This document shows, in pieces, positions 11,691-22,590 of a stretch of DNA of 64,000 bases. The position numbers and the translations under genes were made by a program. The DNA comes from Chinchilla lanigera (Eukaryota > Chordata > Mammalia > Rodentia > Chinchillidae): NCBI RefSeq assembly GCF_000276665.1, contig NW_004955473.1, forward strand, positions 3,955,666 through 4,019,665. The letters are read 5' to 3'. The notes under the pieces are model-generated. The model did not search any database. It had not been told where the DNA came from and saw only the letters and a list, made by a program, of their open reading frames with translations. How positions within the stretch are numbered: the stretch's first letter is position 1; each line of letters begins with the position of its first letter.

Positions 11691-14099
11691 TGATTTCTTT
11701 GGACCATCACAGCCTCTCAGATTTCAGGAATTCTCTATGACAATGCAAATAACTCTGAGAAAAGGCTACATCTTACCCTGTGTTGCCAGTCACCACCATA
11801 CCTGGGAATCGAAGTCCTGTGGGGGAATGGGACCAGGAAAGCGAGCAGGCCCAGCCCGAGGGGAAAGGCCCAGAAAGGAGAAGTGGATGGACCCTCAAGA
11901 TGTCACCAGTTAAGCAGAGGAAGGCTCTTGATACTTCCTCCTCTATCTGCTTCTCCCCTGAGTGCCCAGCAGCAGGCTGTGCCCAGCTGCATGTCTACGT
12001 AGGTGCTTGCTCCCCACAGGGTGACCTGGCTGCCAGCATGCTGTTCCAAGCCAATGAGAGAGTCCTGAAGTGAAGTACCCTAGGGCCAATCACAGGTGGA
12101 AGTGTCTCTTTAATGGCTACAGAAACTGTATCTTTGGCTCCATTTCATTGGTTCGGGCCAACTGAAGGCTCTCCAGACTGTCATCCAATGCTGAGACATC
12201 AGCCAACAGGAGTGGGACCAGCTGCTGGATCTTGTTTTTATCTGGGACTTATGGATAGCCCTGCCTCAAGGGCTGCCTTGTCTCACCATTGTCAACCCTG
12301 AAAGGAAACTTTGGGCATGAGTGCAGAAGGTATAAGCAGTGGGACCTAATCAAGGCAGCCTGAGGAGAGGGAGGCATGCTGGGGGCCAGGAGCCATGCCC
12401 AAGCCCAGCCCCTGTAGGTGAGTGCAGGTGAACCAGCAAAGAGATAGAATAAACAGGTAGAACCAGTGGTAGTTGGTGCTGTGAGGCTGAGAGCAGATCC
12501 TGAGAGGTAGAACTCTTTACTTCCTTCCCTCAAGCCTAGGAACCCGAGTGACTTTTCCAAGACATTATGGTGCCCTCTCTACTCTTGCCTTGTAGTCTCA
12601 ATCACAGCCAGAGAAGCATTCCTCCCAAAATAGTGAGAGAAGTCAGTTGGGGGAGATTTGCTGGCTCCCAAATGAGACCTGCACTCCGTCCATTAGGCTG
12701 CCCACAATACCCAAAGATGGCATTGGTGACTCTGAACTCCAAAGACACCTTGATACCCTGATCTTTGCTTCTAAATCTCTGTCTACAATCTGACTAGTTC
12801 CTCCTATGCTTCTAGGAAGGCTAGGATTATGGTTCAACCATGAATAAACTGTGTGGGCTTCTCTTCAGTCTCTAACCACTGACACAATTATTAGCCCTGC
12901 CCAAAGATAAAGCCCCTAACCAGGGAAGCTATCTAAACAATGTGTACATGGGAAGCAGATGAGAGAATAATGGTTGGGTGGTGCTCAGTCAAAAACCTTC
13001 CCTGTTTCTGGAGAGATTCAGTCTTCATGAGACATTTTCTCAGTGCTATGAAGCAGGCACTATATTAGGTGCTAACAGGGCAGAGAAGAATCAAATACAT
13101 TTTGGTGAATACGACCAGAGCAGAGCCAAGGGAAGGGTGTGTTTTGAGCACTGGTGATAAACCACTTTATTGACTGATCTGCTGTAAAAGTTGGCTCTGT
13201 AATACTCCAGAACTGACCCTTAATAAAACTAATCAAGAATATCTGTCTTCAATGCTCTCCTACTAAAACGTTCAGAAAAGAATTTGCTATGGGTTATGTC
13301 AGTCAATTCTCAGTTCCCCCCTCCTTAAAATAAGAAGTTTGGACTCAGGGGTGTTAATTCCTTTCCTAATTTAATAAGCCATCTTAGAGTCTGTAGTAGT
13401 AGCGGTGGTGGCATAGTCATTTACTCCTTAGTATAAATTTAAATATCTGAGATCCTTCTTCCTGGATTTAGCTATATTTTAACTTTGTTTCCAATTGTGG
13501 ATGAAAAAGGCTTTGTCACTTAGTAAAGACATTGCAGAGATCTGTCTACAAGAAGGAGAAGTATTTGTGGGAGGGGAGCAGGAAGGAGAGGGAACATAAT
13601 AAACCTCTTCAATAATCCGAACATCTTCTTTCCTCAGGCTGTAGGACACTGCATTCAGTTGAGGCTAATCCCAAAAGATTACTTTGTTATTGATAAAAGA
13701 ATAATTAAAAATAAGCCTTCTTTGGGGTTTACAGAGCTTGAACACCAAAGAACACAGTGCAACAATGATCATGAAGTGCCTAATGAAAAGCTCTGAGCAC
13801 CTCTTTCATAGGCTCAGGGTGCAGGGACTGCAATAGCATTGTCCATTTCTCCTCCCTCCTGCCTCTTTCAGGTGCCTTTGGAGCCCAGATCTCAGTCCCA
13901 CTGGCCACAGATATTTTAAATGATACAAGGTCAGGGAAAAGGACAACAATTCAGAAATGTGCATTTTTCCTTCGGTACATTTAATTGTAAAAGACATTTA
14001 ATCAATTGGAGCTCCTGCCTGAACATGGTAGCTAACAGAAGTAAAGCAAATCTTTTGTATTTTACTCTAAACCAAAATAAGAAGCCAAGGGAGGGGGGG
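11691..14099. other. Unique sequence, no gene seen
   Basis: About 2.4 kb without a convincing repeat or exon. GC content is somewhat higher at 11,800-12,560. ORFs of about 100 codons on both strands there overlap one another and have no domain. A weak MIR-like phrase lies near 13,040-13,075 but is too short to call. Confidence 0.4.
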
Positions 14100-14300
14100 A
14101 GTGGGTGGGATCAATGAATCTAATCAATGGTCTATATTAATGTTTTTGATATACTAGTGCTGATTTGGAGCTCTCCAGGTGCCAAATGGCATCTGGGAAG
14201 CATGACTCCATCCCCCACTTGACGTAATAATTAGATTGCATAAATGGCTCCTCTGCACTCACTGCCAGCCCAAGAGACAAATGTTGCTGGTGAGCCAGTC
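14100..14300. promoter_or_regulatory. Candidate conserved non-coding element
   Basis: Non-repeat sequence with a compact set of developmental-factor words: an E-box (CAGGTG, near 14,178), TGCCAAATGGCATC (a partly palindromic NF1-like word), a CRE-like half site (TGACGTAA) and TAATTAGATTGCAT. The density is unusual for this window. Function is inference. Confidence 0.3.
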
Positions 14301-14639
14301 AGTCCCCTCCCCTGTTAAAGTTTCACCCTGCATCAGCAATTATACTGTGGAGGTCAAATGCCACCCAAATCAGTGAAAACTGGCAAGAATGAATTTCAGG
14401 CATGGATTATACTGAACTGTGTCCCATCAGGGTGTATATGGTCAGGTCCCGGAATGTATACGAACAGAGCCAGCACTGAACCTGCCACCAGGGGCCAGAA
14501 GAGGAGAAAACTACTGGTGACTCCTGCAAGACTTTGCTTTTCTCTATTCTAGTTGGTAATTATGCAAACCAAGGGGCTGCAGAGAGTTTAGCAAGGGAAT
14601 GCCTTAGGCATTTGGAATTAGTCTTGTGCTGTGCTAAGT

Positions 14640-15086
14640 AATAACCCTCATCCAATCCATGTTTCAGTCACCAGAACCTGCGAATATTACCTTCTGTGAG
14701 ACATTGCAGATGTGATGAATTGAAAGTTCTTAAAATGGAGAAATTAGCTTGGATTGTCCATGCCATTGCAAGTGTCCATATGAGACCCACTCAGTGGGAG
14801 ACTCCAGATAGAAGAAGAGAAGGCAGTGTAATCATGGAAATAGAGACAGGAATAATGCAGCAATAAACCAAGGAGTGCCAGCTGCCACCAGAATCTAGGA
14901 GAGACGAAGAACATATTCTCCCCTAGAGCATCTGGAGGGAGGTTGCCCCCGCAAACACCTTGATCTTGGCCCAGAGAAACCGCTAAGAGACTTCTGTCCT
15001 CCAGACTGTGAGATAATAAATTTCTATTGCATTAAGCCACAATGTTTGTGGTAATTGGTTACAACGGCCCTAAGAAACTAATACGG
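14640..15086 (+). mobile_element. MLT1-type MaLR solo LTR, forward
   Basis: The sequence follows the MLT1 LTR order: 'gtcaccagaacctgcgaata', 'ttgcagatgtgatgaattga', 'tgtccatatgagaccc', 'attctcccctagagcatctg', 'aacaccttgatcttggcc', 'cctccagactgtgagataat' and an end at 'gaaactaatacgg'. An AATAAA polyadenylation signal lies near 15,014, on this strand as expected. No internal region adjoins it, so it is best read as a solo LTR of an ancient non-autonomous element. Confidence 0.85.
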
Positions 15087-15479
15087 TCCTCCACTACTAT
15101 GCTCAGATCAGAAGCAGAATGATAACCTTCCTGTTGCAGTGCAAATCTTGCTGTAGCTAAAATGTGCTGTTCTTCTTCCATGATGTACTGTCTGACAATA
15201 GAAATTCAAAATAAACACATACATGTCAACATTTTCAAATTTTGGGCCACTTTTTCTTGCTGCTACATTGCAAATAGTACATAAAGCCCTTGTTTTCCAT
15301 TAGACCTTTTGCATGAATTTATATATCCAATTACTTCCATCTACCAGGCGGGCCTTGGGGGGACAGGGAGGGACACTGAGCAGGTAGGGAAATACAGTAA
15401 ATATGTCTAAATTGAAACCACAATTGGGCTCAAATCAAATCTCTTTTAGTAATAACACTAAGTAGGGCCTTTAGGAAAA
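15087..15479. other. Unique sequence, no gene seen
   Basis: Ordinary AT-rich sequence with no recognised repeat. Confidence 0.4.
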
Positions 15480-16070
15480 CAAGTCATGGCAGAACTAACT
15501 CAATTTACTCCTCTGATAAGGTTACAAGGCTTGTAGATCAGGAGAATGTTGTAGACAGGATGCATCTGGATTTTAACAAGGCTTTTGACTTAGGCTCTCA
15601 TGAGCTCTTTGTAGATCAAGTGAAGAAATACAGACCATAGGTGGGACTCCAGAGCTAGCAAGTGGCTGCTGATAATGTAGATCAGGGTCTCTAGTGACAG
15701 GTCATAGGTCTCTACATCAGTCCCAATCAAATCACCATTCTTATCCAAGGGCATACATGAAAATCAAGACAGATGGCATGCTCTTGAAGAGGGAGGATGC
15801 TGGGAAGCTAGAAGTTCCAACTAACGAATTGGATGTGAGCATTGGGATCCAAAACAATCCCAGTAGGCTGGAACAAGTTTTGACCGCTGTGAAACGCAAT
15901 AACCGATATGAGAAATCCAAAATTCACTTGTACAAACATAGCTTTCTATACAGAACAGTTGTCAGGATACAGAAAGCAAGGGGGTCAGCAGGCAGTATGC
16001 TTGATGAGTCAGAAGAATGGTGAGGCTAGCAGAAGAAAAAAAATGCTAAACGTAGCCAGAATGTGTCTTT
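15480..16070 (+). mobile_element. CR1/L3-like LINE remnant (reverse transcriptase region)
   Basis: Translation from 15,560 gives M-H-L-D-F-N-K-A-F-D-L-G-S-H-E-L, which matches the LDFSKAFDxVSH motif A region of CR1-clade reverse transcriptases. Motif A carries a catalytic Asp. The later stretch (15,770-15,940: 'gatggcatgctcttgaag', 'caaaacaatcccagtaggct', 'ggaacaagttttgaccgctg', 'gagaaatccaaaattcactt') follows the same family downstream of motif A. Stops and deletions break the frame, and the YADD box is not readable. The 109-codon ORF at 15,694 lies within this remnant and is not a gene. An RTE- or retrovirus-derived origin is less likely because of the motif A form. Confidence 0.65.
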
Positions 16071-16149
16071 CCAGAAACGGGAGAGAACAAACCATGCTCC
16101 CACTTACTATTCCTCATTTTCTAGGCAACACTGGGGTTCAGTTTCTTTT

Positions 16150-16199
16150 TCCTAATATTAAAGTTTGAACCCAGTACCTTTGCACTGAGTATATCCCCA

Positions 16200-16236
<37 letters not shown>

Positions 16237-16425
16237 ATTTTTGAGACAGGTCTAGCTAATTCACTAAGATGCTCAGGCTGGGCTTGAACTTTGGATTCTG
16301 ATGGCAGTCGTTGACAGACTAAAGGCTGGAGAGCGAAGTACTCTTTCTCTTCCTCCTTGTGCTAATTATCATTCATACCAGTGTACATGTAGAGGTACAA
16401 GCCACCAGCACTATTGGCATGTGCC
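16150..16425 (-). mobile_element. B1-dID dimer SINE, reverse, with an internal foreign segment
   Basis: The reverse ID half ('aagtttgaacccagtacctt' to 'tatccccagctc') is followed by a T-run of about 31 (16,203-16,235), which is the A-rich linker. Then comes the reverse B1 half ('tttgagacaggtctagctaa' ... 'ggcttgaactttggattct'). At 16,301 the B1 is replaced by 89 bp of other sequence. Recognisable B1 end ('gtacaagccaccagca') resumes after 16,390. Confidence 0.8.
16301..16389. repeat. Copy A of a local duplicated segment of about 90 bp
   Basis: This segment is about 90% identical to 17,879-17,971, in the same orientation and about 1.6 kb away. They differ by roughly nine substitutions and one 4-bp indel. 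It starts at ATGGCAGTCGTTGACAGAC and ends at CCAGTGTACATG. It interrupts or replaces part of the B1 half of a SINE, which suggests it was copied in from elsewhere. Confidence 0.85.
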
Positions 16426-16439
16426 CCTATGACTAGCTC

Positions 16440-16965
16440 AGATGTGTGTGTTCTTGAAAAGGAGGGGGAAGTTATTTACTGTATATAATTTCTTAATATG
16501 AACAGTACAAACTTTCAGCTAGACAGGAGGAATAAGCTCATTAGCCCTATCATGCAGCAAGGTGACTATAGTTAATAATAACACATACTTGAAAGTTGCC
16601 AAGAGATCTTTTAAAATATTTTATGAGTGCATATTGATTTTATAAAATATCAAGTTTCAATGTAGATTTTCACATATGTATATAACATTTTATCGTGTTA
16701 TCCCCTCTATTACTCTCCCTTATACTCACTAAGTTACCCCTCCCCCTTACTCTTTGACTCTCGTTTAATAGGCACTAAGAGATTTTAAATAGCCTCAGGA
16801 CACGCACAAAAATTAAGTATGTGATATGATGGAGATGTTAATTAGTTTGCTTTAGTCATTTTGAAATGTACACATGCACATCAAACAATCACAATGTATG
16901 CTGTAAATATATATATACAATTTTTATTAATCAATTATACCTTAATAAAGTTGGAAGAAAAAAAA
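16440..16965 (+). mobile_element. L1M-type 3' end, forward, interrupted
   Basis: 'cagctagacaggaggaataa', 'aaggtgactatagttaataa' and 'acttgaaagttgccaagaga' are the terminal part of an old L1 3' UTR. After a foreign block (about 16,615-16,785) it resumes with 'atggagatgttaattagttt', 'gtaaatatatatatacaatt' and the 'attataccttaataaagttg' end, followed by an A-run. Confidence 0.8.
16615..16785 (-). mobile_element. Short L1 3' tail insertion, reverse
   Basis: A pyrimidine-rich block splits the L1M 3' end. The duplicated flanks 'aagagatcttttaaa' (about 16,600) and 'aagagattttaaa' (about 16,776) read as a decayed target-site duplication. The content resembles the reverse of an L1 3' UTR, but it is too short to place in a family. 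Confidence 0.5.
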
Positions 16966-16969
16966 CCCA

Positions 16970-17200
16970 GAATCTCACCAATATACACAAAGTAAAAATT
17001 GACAATTTCACTTCCCCTCAACCCATAATTCTAAAGGTTATCAGTGTTAACAGAGTCATGAGTATCCTTCCAAACTTGTTTTTCTATGGAATTATTTATT
17101 ATATATAATTTCATGACATAAATGAAAGTGTAATATACATATATTCTGGTTTTGCTTTTCATTTAACAATATATTATGGGCATTTTCCCATGTCGGTGAT
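16970..17200 (-). mobile_element. Old L1 fragment, reverse
   Basis: 'gtatccttccaaacttgttt', 'ctggttttgcttttcattta' and 'acaatatattatgggcattt tcccatgtc' resemble the reverse 3' region of old L1 elements. Confidence 0.5.
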
Positions 17201-17204
17201 GATA

Positions 17205-17455
17205 AGAGCTAGTAATTATTGAGCCAATATTTCCATGTGCTAAACATAATTTTAAAGCTATATTTTCATTTATTTATAATTTTCAATGACTGCATGAGAT
17301 GGGCACCATTATCACTGCCATTGTAGAGAAAAGAAATCAGGTTCAGGGAACTCTTCCATGATCACAGAGGTATTAAATGACGTAGGTTGGATTTGCATTC
17401 ACAACCTTTGGTTGCAGAGCCTGTGCTCTTAACATCTGTACCAAGCTATTTCTGA
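17205..17455 (-). mobile_element. MIR SINE, reverse
   Basis: 'ttattgagccaatatttcc', 'gcatgagatgggcaccatta', 'gatcacagaggtattaaatg' and 'ggttgcagagcctgtgctct' follow the reverse MIR order, including the tRNA-related right end. Confidence 0.8.
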
Positions 17456-17687
17456 ACACTTTGAGGGCTAATTCATTTTTACCATACAGCATAGGGATTT
17501 ATTGTATCTGTGTCATCGTCTATTGAATTGATCTTGTATTTATGGGGATATAAGAATATTTCATTTTCAAAGGATGTCTTAGTCTTTTAATTTGCTAATA
17601 TTCATTATGAGTCTCCCGAGAGTAGGACATAGTGAGCAGTGTGCCTGAAACTTCCTGAACCTTCCTTTTTTGTCATGGAGTATTTGA

Positions 17688-17835
17688 AGAACTGGCACAC
17701 TGGAGGTAAAATTTTGGTGTGCAACTGCACCATCTGGGATGGTTTTTCAAGTGCAGAGTCCCAGGCCACAACTAAGGTGTTTCTGATGTGGGCAGTTCAA
17801 AGACGACACATTGAGAAAGGCTGCTCTGTGCTAAG
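17688..17835 (+). mobile_element. MER5-like (hAT-Charlie) non-autonomous DNA transposon
   Basis: 'tttttcaagtgcagagtccc aggcc', 'aaggtgtttctgatgtggg' and 'cattgagaaaggctgctctg' match the MER5A pattern, which ends in 'tttgagaaccactg'. It has no transposase of its own. Confidence 0.6.
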
Positions 17836-17878
17836 GGATTAGGCTTGGATGTACAAAATGAGTATGTGTAGCTGCATA

Positions 17879-17971
17879 ATGGCAGTCATTGACAGACCAA
17901 AGGTTGGGGAGAGAAGTACTCTTTCTCTTCCTCCCTGGGCTATGTAATTATCATTCGTGCCAGTGTACATG
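17879..17971. repeat. Copy B of a local duplicated segment of about 90 bp
   Basis: This is the partner of 16,301-16,389. Here it is not inside a recognisable SINE; it directly follows a MER5-like element. A 'taagccaccagcag' stretch about 30 bp downstream matches one just after copy A. Confidence 0.85.
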
Positions 17972-19320
17972 GCATGTGATCTAAATTCCCAGGAGACTAA
18001 GCCACCAGCAGTAGCCATCACCCCATTCCACCTCTTTTCACCTGTCCAATTATTTAAATACAAGATGACCAAAATTTGCATATTTTATTACTAGTTTTAT
18101 AGGATAATATGACAGGAAATATGAAAATGACAATGTTATCAAATTTGTTCAGTACAAAAGTTGACTGGTTGAAATGACACCTGCCCAAGTGACGCTCAGG
18201 ATAGTCAGTAGGCAAATGAACACACTGCCCTAGTGACACTTGGGGTAAACTCTTCAGTGGTTAATAAAGAACTGTGCCACCTCTGAAAATATGAGCACAT
18301 AACAGGTGAGAATGCCTAGAGAGATCCTTCCATATAGATTTGAAGTCTTACTACTGAGGCCTCTCCCTTAGGAATAGTAAGTCTCTATTCCAAACCATTT
18401 AAAAGCAAAAATTAACTCAGTGAGGAAAAAAATATGAGAGAAAAATTGTTTTCTGCTTTTAAAACTGTGAACTTAGATAAATACAAGATCACCGGTTCAT
18501 GCCTCCAAGTTGTATTTAACATCATCCAATCCCATTTATCCTTGCAGAATATGGCTTAAGTGTCAACTGAGATTGGACTGGAGACAGGAGAGAGGACCAA
18601 GGGGGATATATGATGGGGGACATAGTCAGATTTCCCAAAGAGTGGTTTGCAGGAAGGCTATTGGAAATGCTTGTTTCCAGTGAGTAGACGGGAACCTACA
18701 ACAGAACGAGGCAGAGCTGCTTCTTGCTGTCCAGCTGTAAGCCTTGACCTTGAGATCCTCTCCACAAGCCACACAGTGAGACTTCCAAAATACCTTTACC
18801 TTTGGAATCTCGAAGCATCCTCACTTCAGCTGCCAAAAAACTTTGAGGCAGTGTTGCAAACTATTGAACAAATGGGAGTTTTGAAAGCTACAGGGGCTTG
18901 GAAGGGGCTGTGCCTAGTGGTAGACAAAGGAACTACAGAAATCACCATGCAGTGGAACACACATTAGAATACACACACTTTTATATTTAGTAGAATTTGA
19001 TGCAGGTTAAACTGCATAGAAAAAAGCTAGAAAAGAGCTTCATTTCCATATTGGAAACATGGATCCAATATTGACAGTTACCTCCAAAAGGTTGGATTAT
19101 GGGTGAACTATGTTTTTTTCTTTACACTTGTCTAGGTACTCCTTCCCCTCAAATGTTCTACAGTGAGCATTATTGTTTCAATATTCAAGTGAAAAGGAAA
19201 TATTAAAGAAAACTAATAGCCTAAAGTTCAAGTTCTAACTCTACCCCTTTTACAAGTTGCTTTACGTTCTGAGACTCATTTTCCATAACTGCCCTCAGGG
19301 TCTTAATAGTGAGTGAAGAT
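17972..19320. other. Mostly unannotated sequence
   Basis: No gene seen. A possible old L1 3' terminal remnant lies near 19,050-19,205 ('ttctttacacttgtctagg', 'tgttctacagtgagcattat'). The 106-codon ORF at 18,647 lacks any domain. Confidence 0.35.
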
Positions 19321-19321
19321 A

Positions 19322-19425
19322 TTAGCTGAGAGGAGAGGAGAGAAGAGAGGAGAGAGGAGAGGGGAGGAGAGGGGAGTAAAGGAGAGGAGAGGACAGGACA
19401 AGACAGGACAGGAGAAAAGAAAGGT
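19322..19425 (+). repeat. (GGAGA)n-like purine minisatellite
   Basis: Imperfect GAGAGGAGAGG units that drift to GGACAGGACA at the right end. One strand is entirely purine plus a few C, so it could adopt a triplex or quadruplex-like form. Confidence 0.85.
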
Positions 19426-19617
19426 TCATACTGAGATGCTTCTCTAGTTGAGATTATCTTGGAAAGTGGAAATGTTATTTTTTCTTACCTCAGAGATGGT
19501 TGTGATGCAAATGATTTTCAAGTTGTCATGGGGTATTATGGAAATGAAGAGTTGTTGCTATTAAAGACCCTGTGCCTCCCTCAGACTCATGCATGTGAAT
19601 GGGCATGCATGCATGTG

Positions 19618-19618
<1 letters not shown>

Positions 19619-19652
<34 letters not shown>
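19619..19652 (+). repeat. (CA)n microsatellite
   Basis: An uninterrupted run of about 15 CA units after a short 'tgcatgcatgtgtacacat' alternating purine-pyrimidine lead-in. Confidence 0.95.
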
Positions 19653-19653
<1 letters not shown>

Positions 19654-19859
19654 ACTTTCCCAAACTGCTTGAAAATCCACACTTCGTCTCAATTTTCTCT
19701 CTCATTTCCCCGCAATATTGCCCCAATGTTCTCATTACCAACTCTAAGTGGATTCAGTTCTCTGGTACTGGCCAATCTAGATACTTTGAACTCCCTACTA
19801 TATCTGAGCTCTTCCATCTATAGATTGTTGTGTCATTAACAAGTGTCTTCTACATAATT

Positions 19860-20090
19860 CAAAGTCATGTCCCAGGGCTCTGAAGCAGCCAGCAGAGTGA
19901 TTAAAAAGCAACCTGGTCCAACCAGGACAGGATCCGGATCTCCTTATTCATTCTGAGCCAAATTAATTGCCTCATTAATGACAGTCTCTCACCTGTGCCC
20001 AGAACCTACTGTTGAAAGAACCCGTGTGAGCCATATCTGTCTGAGGTCACCAGTATATCCAGTGGGAGGCAAGGCACAAATGGACACTTG
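19860..20090. other. Non-repeat sequence with homeodomain-like words
   Basis: Contains AAATTAATTGCCTCATTAATGAC and a CACCTG E-box within about 60 bp. No exon or repeat is seen. A regulatory role is only a guess. Confidence 0.2.
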
Positions 20091-20099
20091 TGCTTACAG

Positions 20100-20220
20100 A
20101 GAGGGCAGGTGGGCAACGCTAGTTTTACGGAGGGTGAGTAAAAGACAATAGTAGGATTTGAACCCAACTGCATCCCATGCTAGGGCCAGGCATCGTCCCT
20201 TCCACTATGGCCTTAATTCA
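20100..20220 (-). mobile_element. MIR SINE fragment, reverse
   Basis: 'gtaggatttgaacccaactg' followed by 'tgctagggccaggcatcg' and 'ttccactatggcct' is the tRNA-related end of a reverse MIR. Confidence 0.65.
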
Positions 20221-20424
20221 CAATTGCATGTGGAGAAATGAAAACACAGAAAATGAGTGACTGTGCCCTTGCCCAGTGAGGAATTTGTCATGAAAGATGT
20301 AGCAAAACCTTTTTGTTACTGGAGTAAGACAAGACCAGTGACTCGGTACTGAGACTATATTTGGCTCCTAAGGGCCAGAGATGGGAAAGTTCTCTCTCTG
20401 AGATGAGCACTGGGCACTTCCACA

Positions 20425-20950
20425 AATCATTTATTCCTTTCTTCACCCATCCACTAATTTATTGTTATGAACATTTATTGAACATTTTATATGTGTCAGG
20501 CACTGTGGTTAGTGCCAGTAGATAAGAAACAAGCAAGGGCGGGACACGCCCTCACAGAATCCATCATAGTCTACAGGAAGAAATTGGCAACAGATATGAC
20601 TTACTCCAAATACATAGCGAAGTACAATTTATGTCATGAGAGAATAAAATGCTACAGCAGTCTAGAAGAAAATGCAGATCTGTTTGGGGTATGTGGTTTC
20701 ATAGTACATGCGATTGACCTATAAATGCTGAGCAGAGTTTAAAGAGATAGAAAGTGGATGGGGGTGGGAGTGGGCTGCCAGGAAAAGAGAACAGCATGAC
20801 ATAGGCACACAGGTAAGACACCAGATCCATCAGATAATTCTATTTCGATGGAGCTGGGACTGGATATAAGAAAGGAAAGATAAGATGAGAAGAGATGCTA
20901 TGGGCTACACTGTGGTAAGCTTTGAATACTGTGGGCCCACCCTCAGCTTA
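20425..20950 (-). mobile_element. L2 LINE 3' end, reverse
   Basis: It starts with 'tttattgaacattttatatg tgtcaggcactgtgg' and 'ccctcacagaatccatcat', the reverse of the L2 3' terminus. It runs on to 'gtaagctttgaatactgtgg', which fits the reverse L2 upstream part. The small ORFs over it are by-products. Confidence 0.7.
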
Positions 20951-21399
20951 CATCCTTCTCGGAGCCCAGCAAGAGTGACTGCCCAAAGGAGGATTTGGAG
21001 CAGGCAGAAAGGATGGATGCCGCTCCCTGGGAGGCAGAGGTCAAGGAAAAGGACGTGCTACCTACATGGCCTCCAGAAAGGGGTAAGCCACACCGAGTCT
21101 CCTTGGCAGGGTGGGTAATAATGGCAAATGGCCCTCACAAAGAAGCCTTAACTTCACTCACTGAATTCTTTGCCTCGTTACGTTCCCCAATTTGCCTTTA
21201 GTTGCGCTAAATTTTAAACCTGTAGTGTCTTCCTCAGCCCCTCTCCCTTCAAGTCTGCTTGTTTAGAATGCTGATTTCTAAAAAAATGTTGGAATTGTCT
21301 TCTCTGCCTTTTGCTTTAATGGTGCTCAGCTCCCCAAAGCAACACCACTGATCTCTGTTTCTGTCCAGTCTCTTTCCTGGCTCCTCCTTCGACCACCCA
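20951..21399. other. Unique sequence, no gene seen
   Basis: A 68-codon ORF at 20,995-21,201 has no recognisable domain and no convincing splice context. Confidence 0.35.
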
Positions 21400-22010
21400 T
21401 TTAGAGTTGGTGTTCCCCAGAGTAAAGTCTTTGGTCCCCTTCTCAGAGGGGAATTTAAATGTCATTCCTGCATGACATGGGCTGTATCCATGGGTGCAAC
21501 TACTATGCCATTTGCCTCTAAATCTTTATCTCCTCTTTTTTGCTTCTCACAGACCCACACATTGAGTTGACTCTTAGACATCTCTACTTTGATGTTACAC
21601 AGATAGTTTCAACTCAAAATCTCTTCTACCTTTACAGAAAAAATAATCTCACCACACAGAATAGGTTTTCCCACCTAATCTAACACAATATGCTTTAGCA
21701 TTCAAATTAGGCACCTACAAAATTTCCCTAGTTCTCCCCATTCACATTCACTGTCCCCCACACGTCCAATCAACCAGCAAGTCCCGATTTTCTACTACTT
21801 TTGTATTGGCTGAATATGTCTGCTTCTCTTCATCCCCACCGGGGATATCTCATCTGGATTCCTAAAATAGCTACCTAATTCTCTTGACCCCAAACCATGT
21901 GCCACAATTCTGCTATAAGCTCCAAGTCTATACTCTTTTCAAATATCACCTCTTCCAAGAAGCATTTCGTGATCCTTCTCAACCAGCCCTCAATTCACAT
22001 AGATCATGCA
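21400..22010 (+). mobile_element. L2 LINE fragment, forward
   Basis: 'tcttagacatctctactttg', 'ccaatcaaccagcaagtccc', 'tctgcttctcttcatcccc' and 'ttcaaatatcacctcttcca agaagcatttcgtgatcc' occur in the order of the L2 3' half (coding end followed by 'aatgtcacctcctcagagag'). Confidence 0.7.
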
Positions 22011-22369
22011 CAGGAAATATTGGAATTAAATAGAAACCCATAGGCAAAGTACCACAGAAATCCTGCTATGCCTTCCTATTTCTGTAAGTACAGGTTAAAG
22101 CAAGGGAGATAAGTACTTTAAGAAATGTCCTCTGTGTGAACACTGTTTGGGAAGCTTCTGGAGTACATGTGTGTCAAGGGATCAGGGGTTCAGAGCTTGG
22201 GAAGAGGCTTCCAGGGAGTGACGAGGGCTGAACAGTCTATGCTAATCCACCTCTAAATACTCTGAACTTTCAAATTTGACCCTTTTTCTTTGGTTTGCTC
22301 ACCAAAGATGTGACCCACTGCTACAAGGATTTCAGGAATAAAATGCATCATCAATCAAAAGTTACTCTT
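22011..22369. other. Unique sequence, no gene seen
   Basis: No repeat or exon is recognised. Confidence 0.35.
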
Positions 22370-22590
22370 CCCCCAAATAAAATATTAGCTCTGTTGGTTA
22401 CTTAATTGCATTATCAGAATGAACAGCTCATCCTCTTTTACAAGGGCTTTAAACCCTGATCGCCTAATAAGTGCAGGAATCATAGTTAATCTAGCTCAAA
22501 ATTTAATTATGATGAGTCATACATCACAAAGCAAAGCACACAGGGGCAAAACCTTGGTGAAGTCATGTCCAACTGACCTTGACCCCAGGT
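22370..22590. promoter_or_regulatory. Candidate conserved non-coding element
   Basis: Non-repeat and AT-rich, with TTACTTAATTGCATTATC, ATAGTTAATCTAGC, AAATTTAATTATGATGAG and TGAGTCAT (AP-1-like) words. Candidate enhancer by composition only. Confidence 0.28.

Noticed and set aside
11780..12560. GC-richer stretch considered as a CpG island or promoter
   Set aside because: CpG dinucleotides are few and no exon follows. The composition alone is not enough.
15694..16023. 109-codon forward ORF
   Set aside because: It lies within a decayed CR1/L3-like LINE and has no independent support.
20995..21201. 68-codon ORF with Glu/Lys-rich start, considered as an exon
   Set aside because: It has no convincing splice sites or family match, and it sits next to an L2 fragment.
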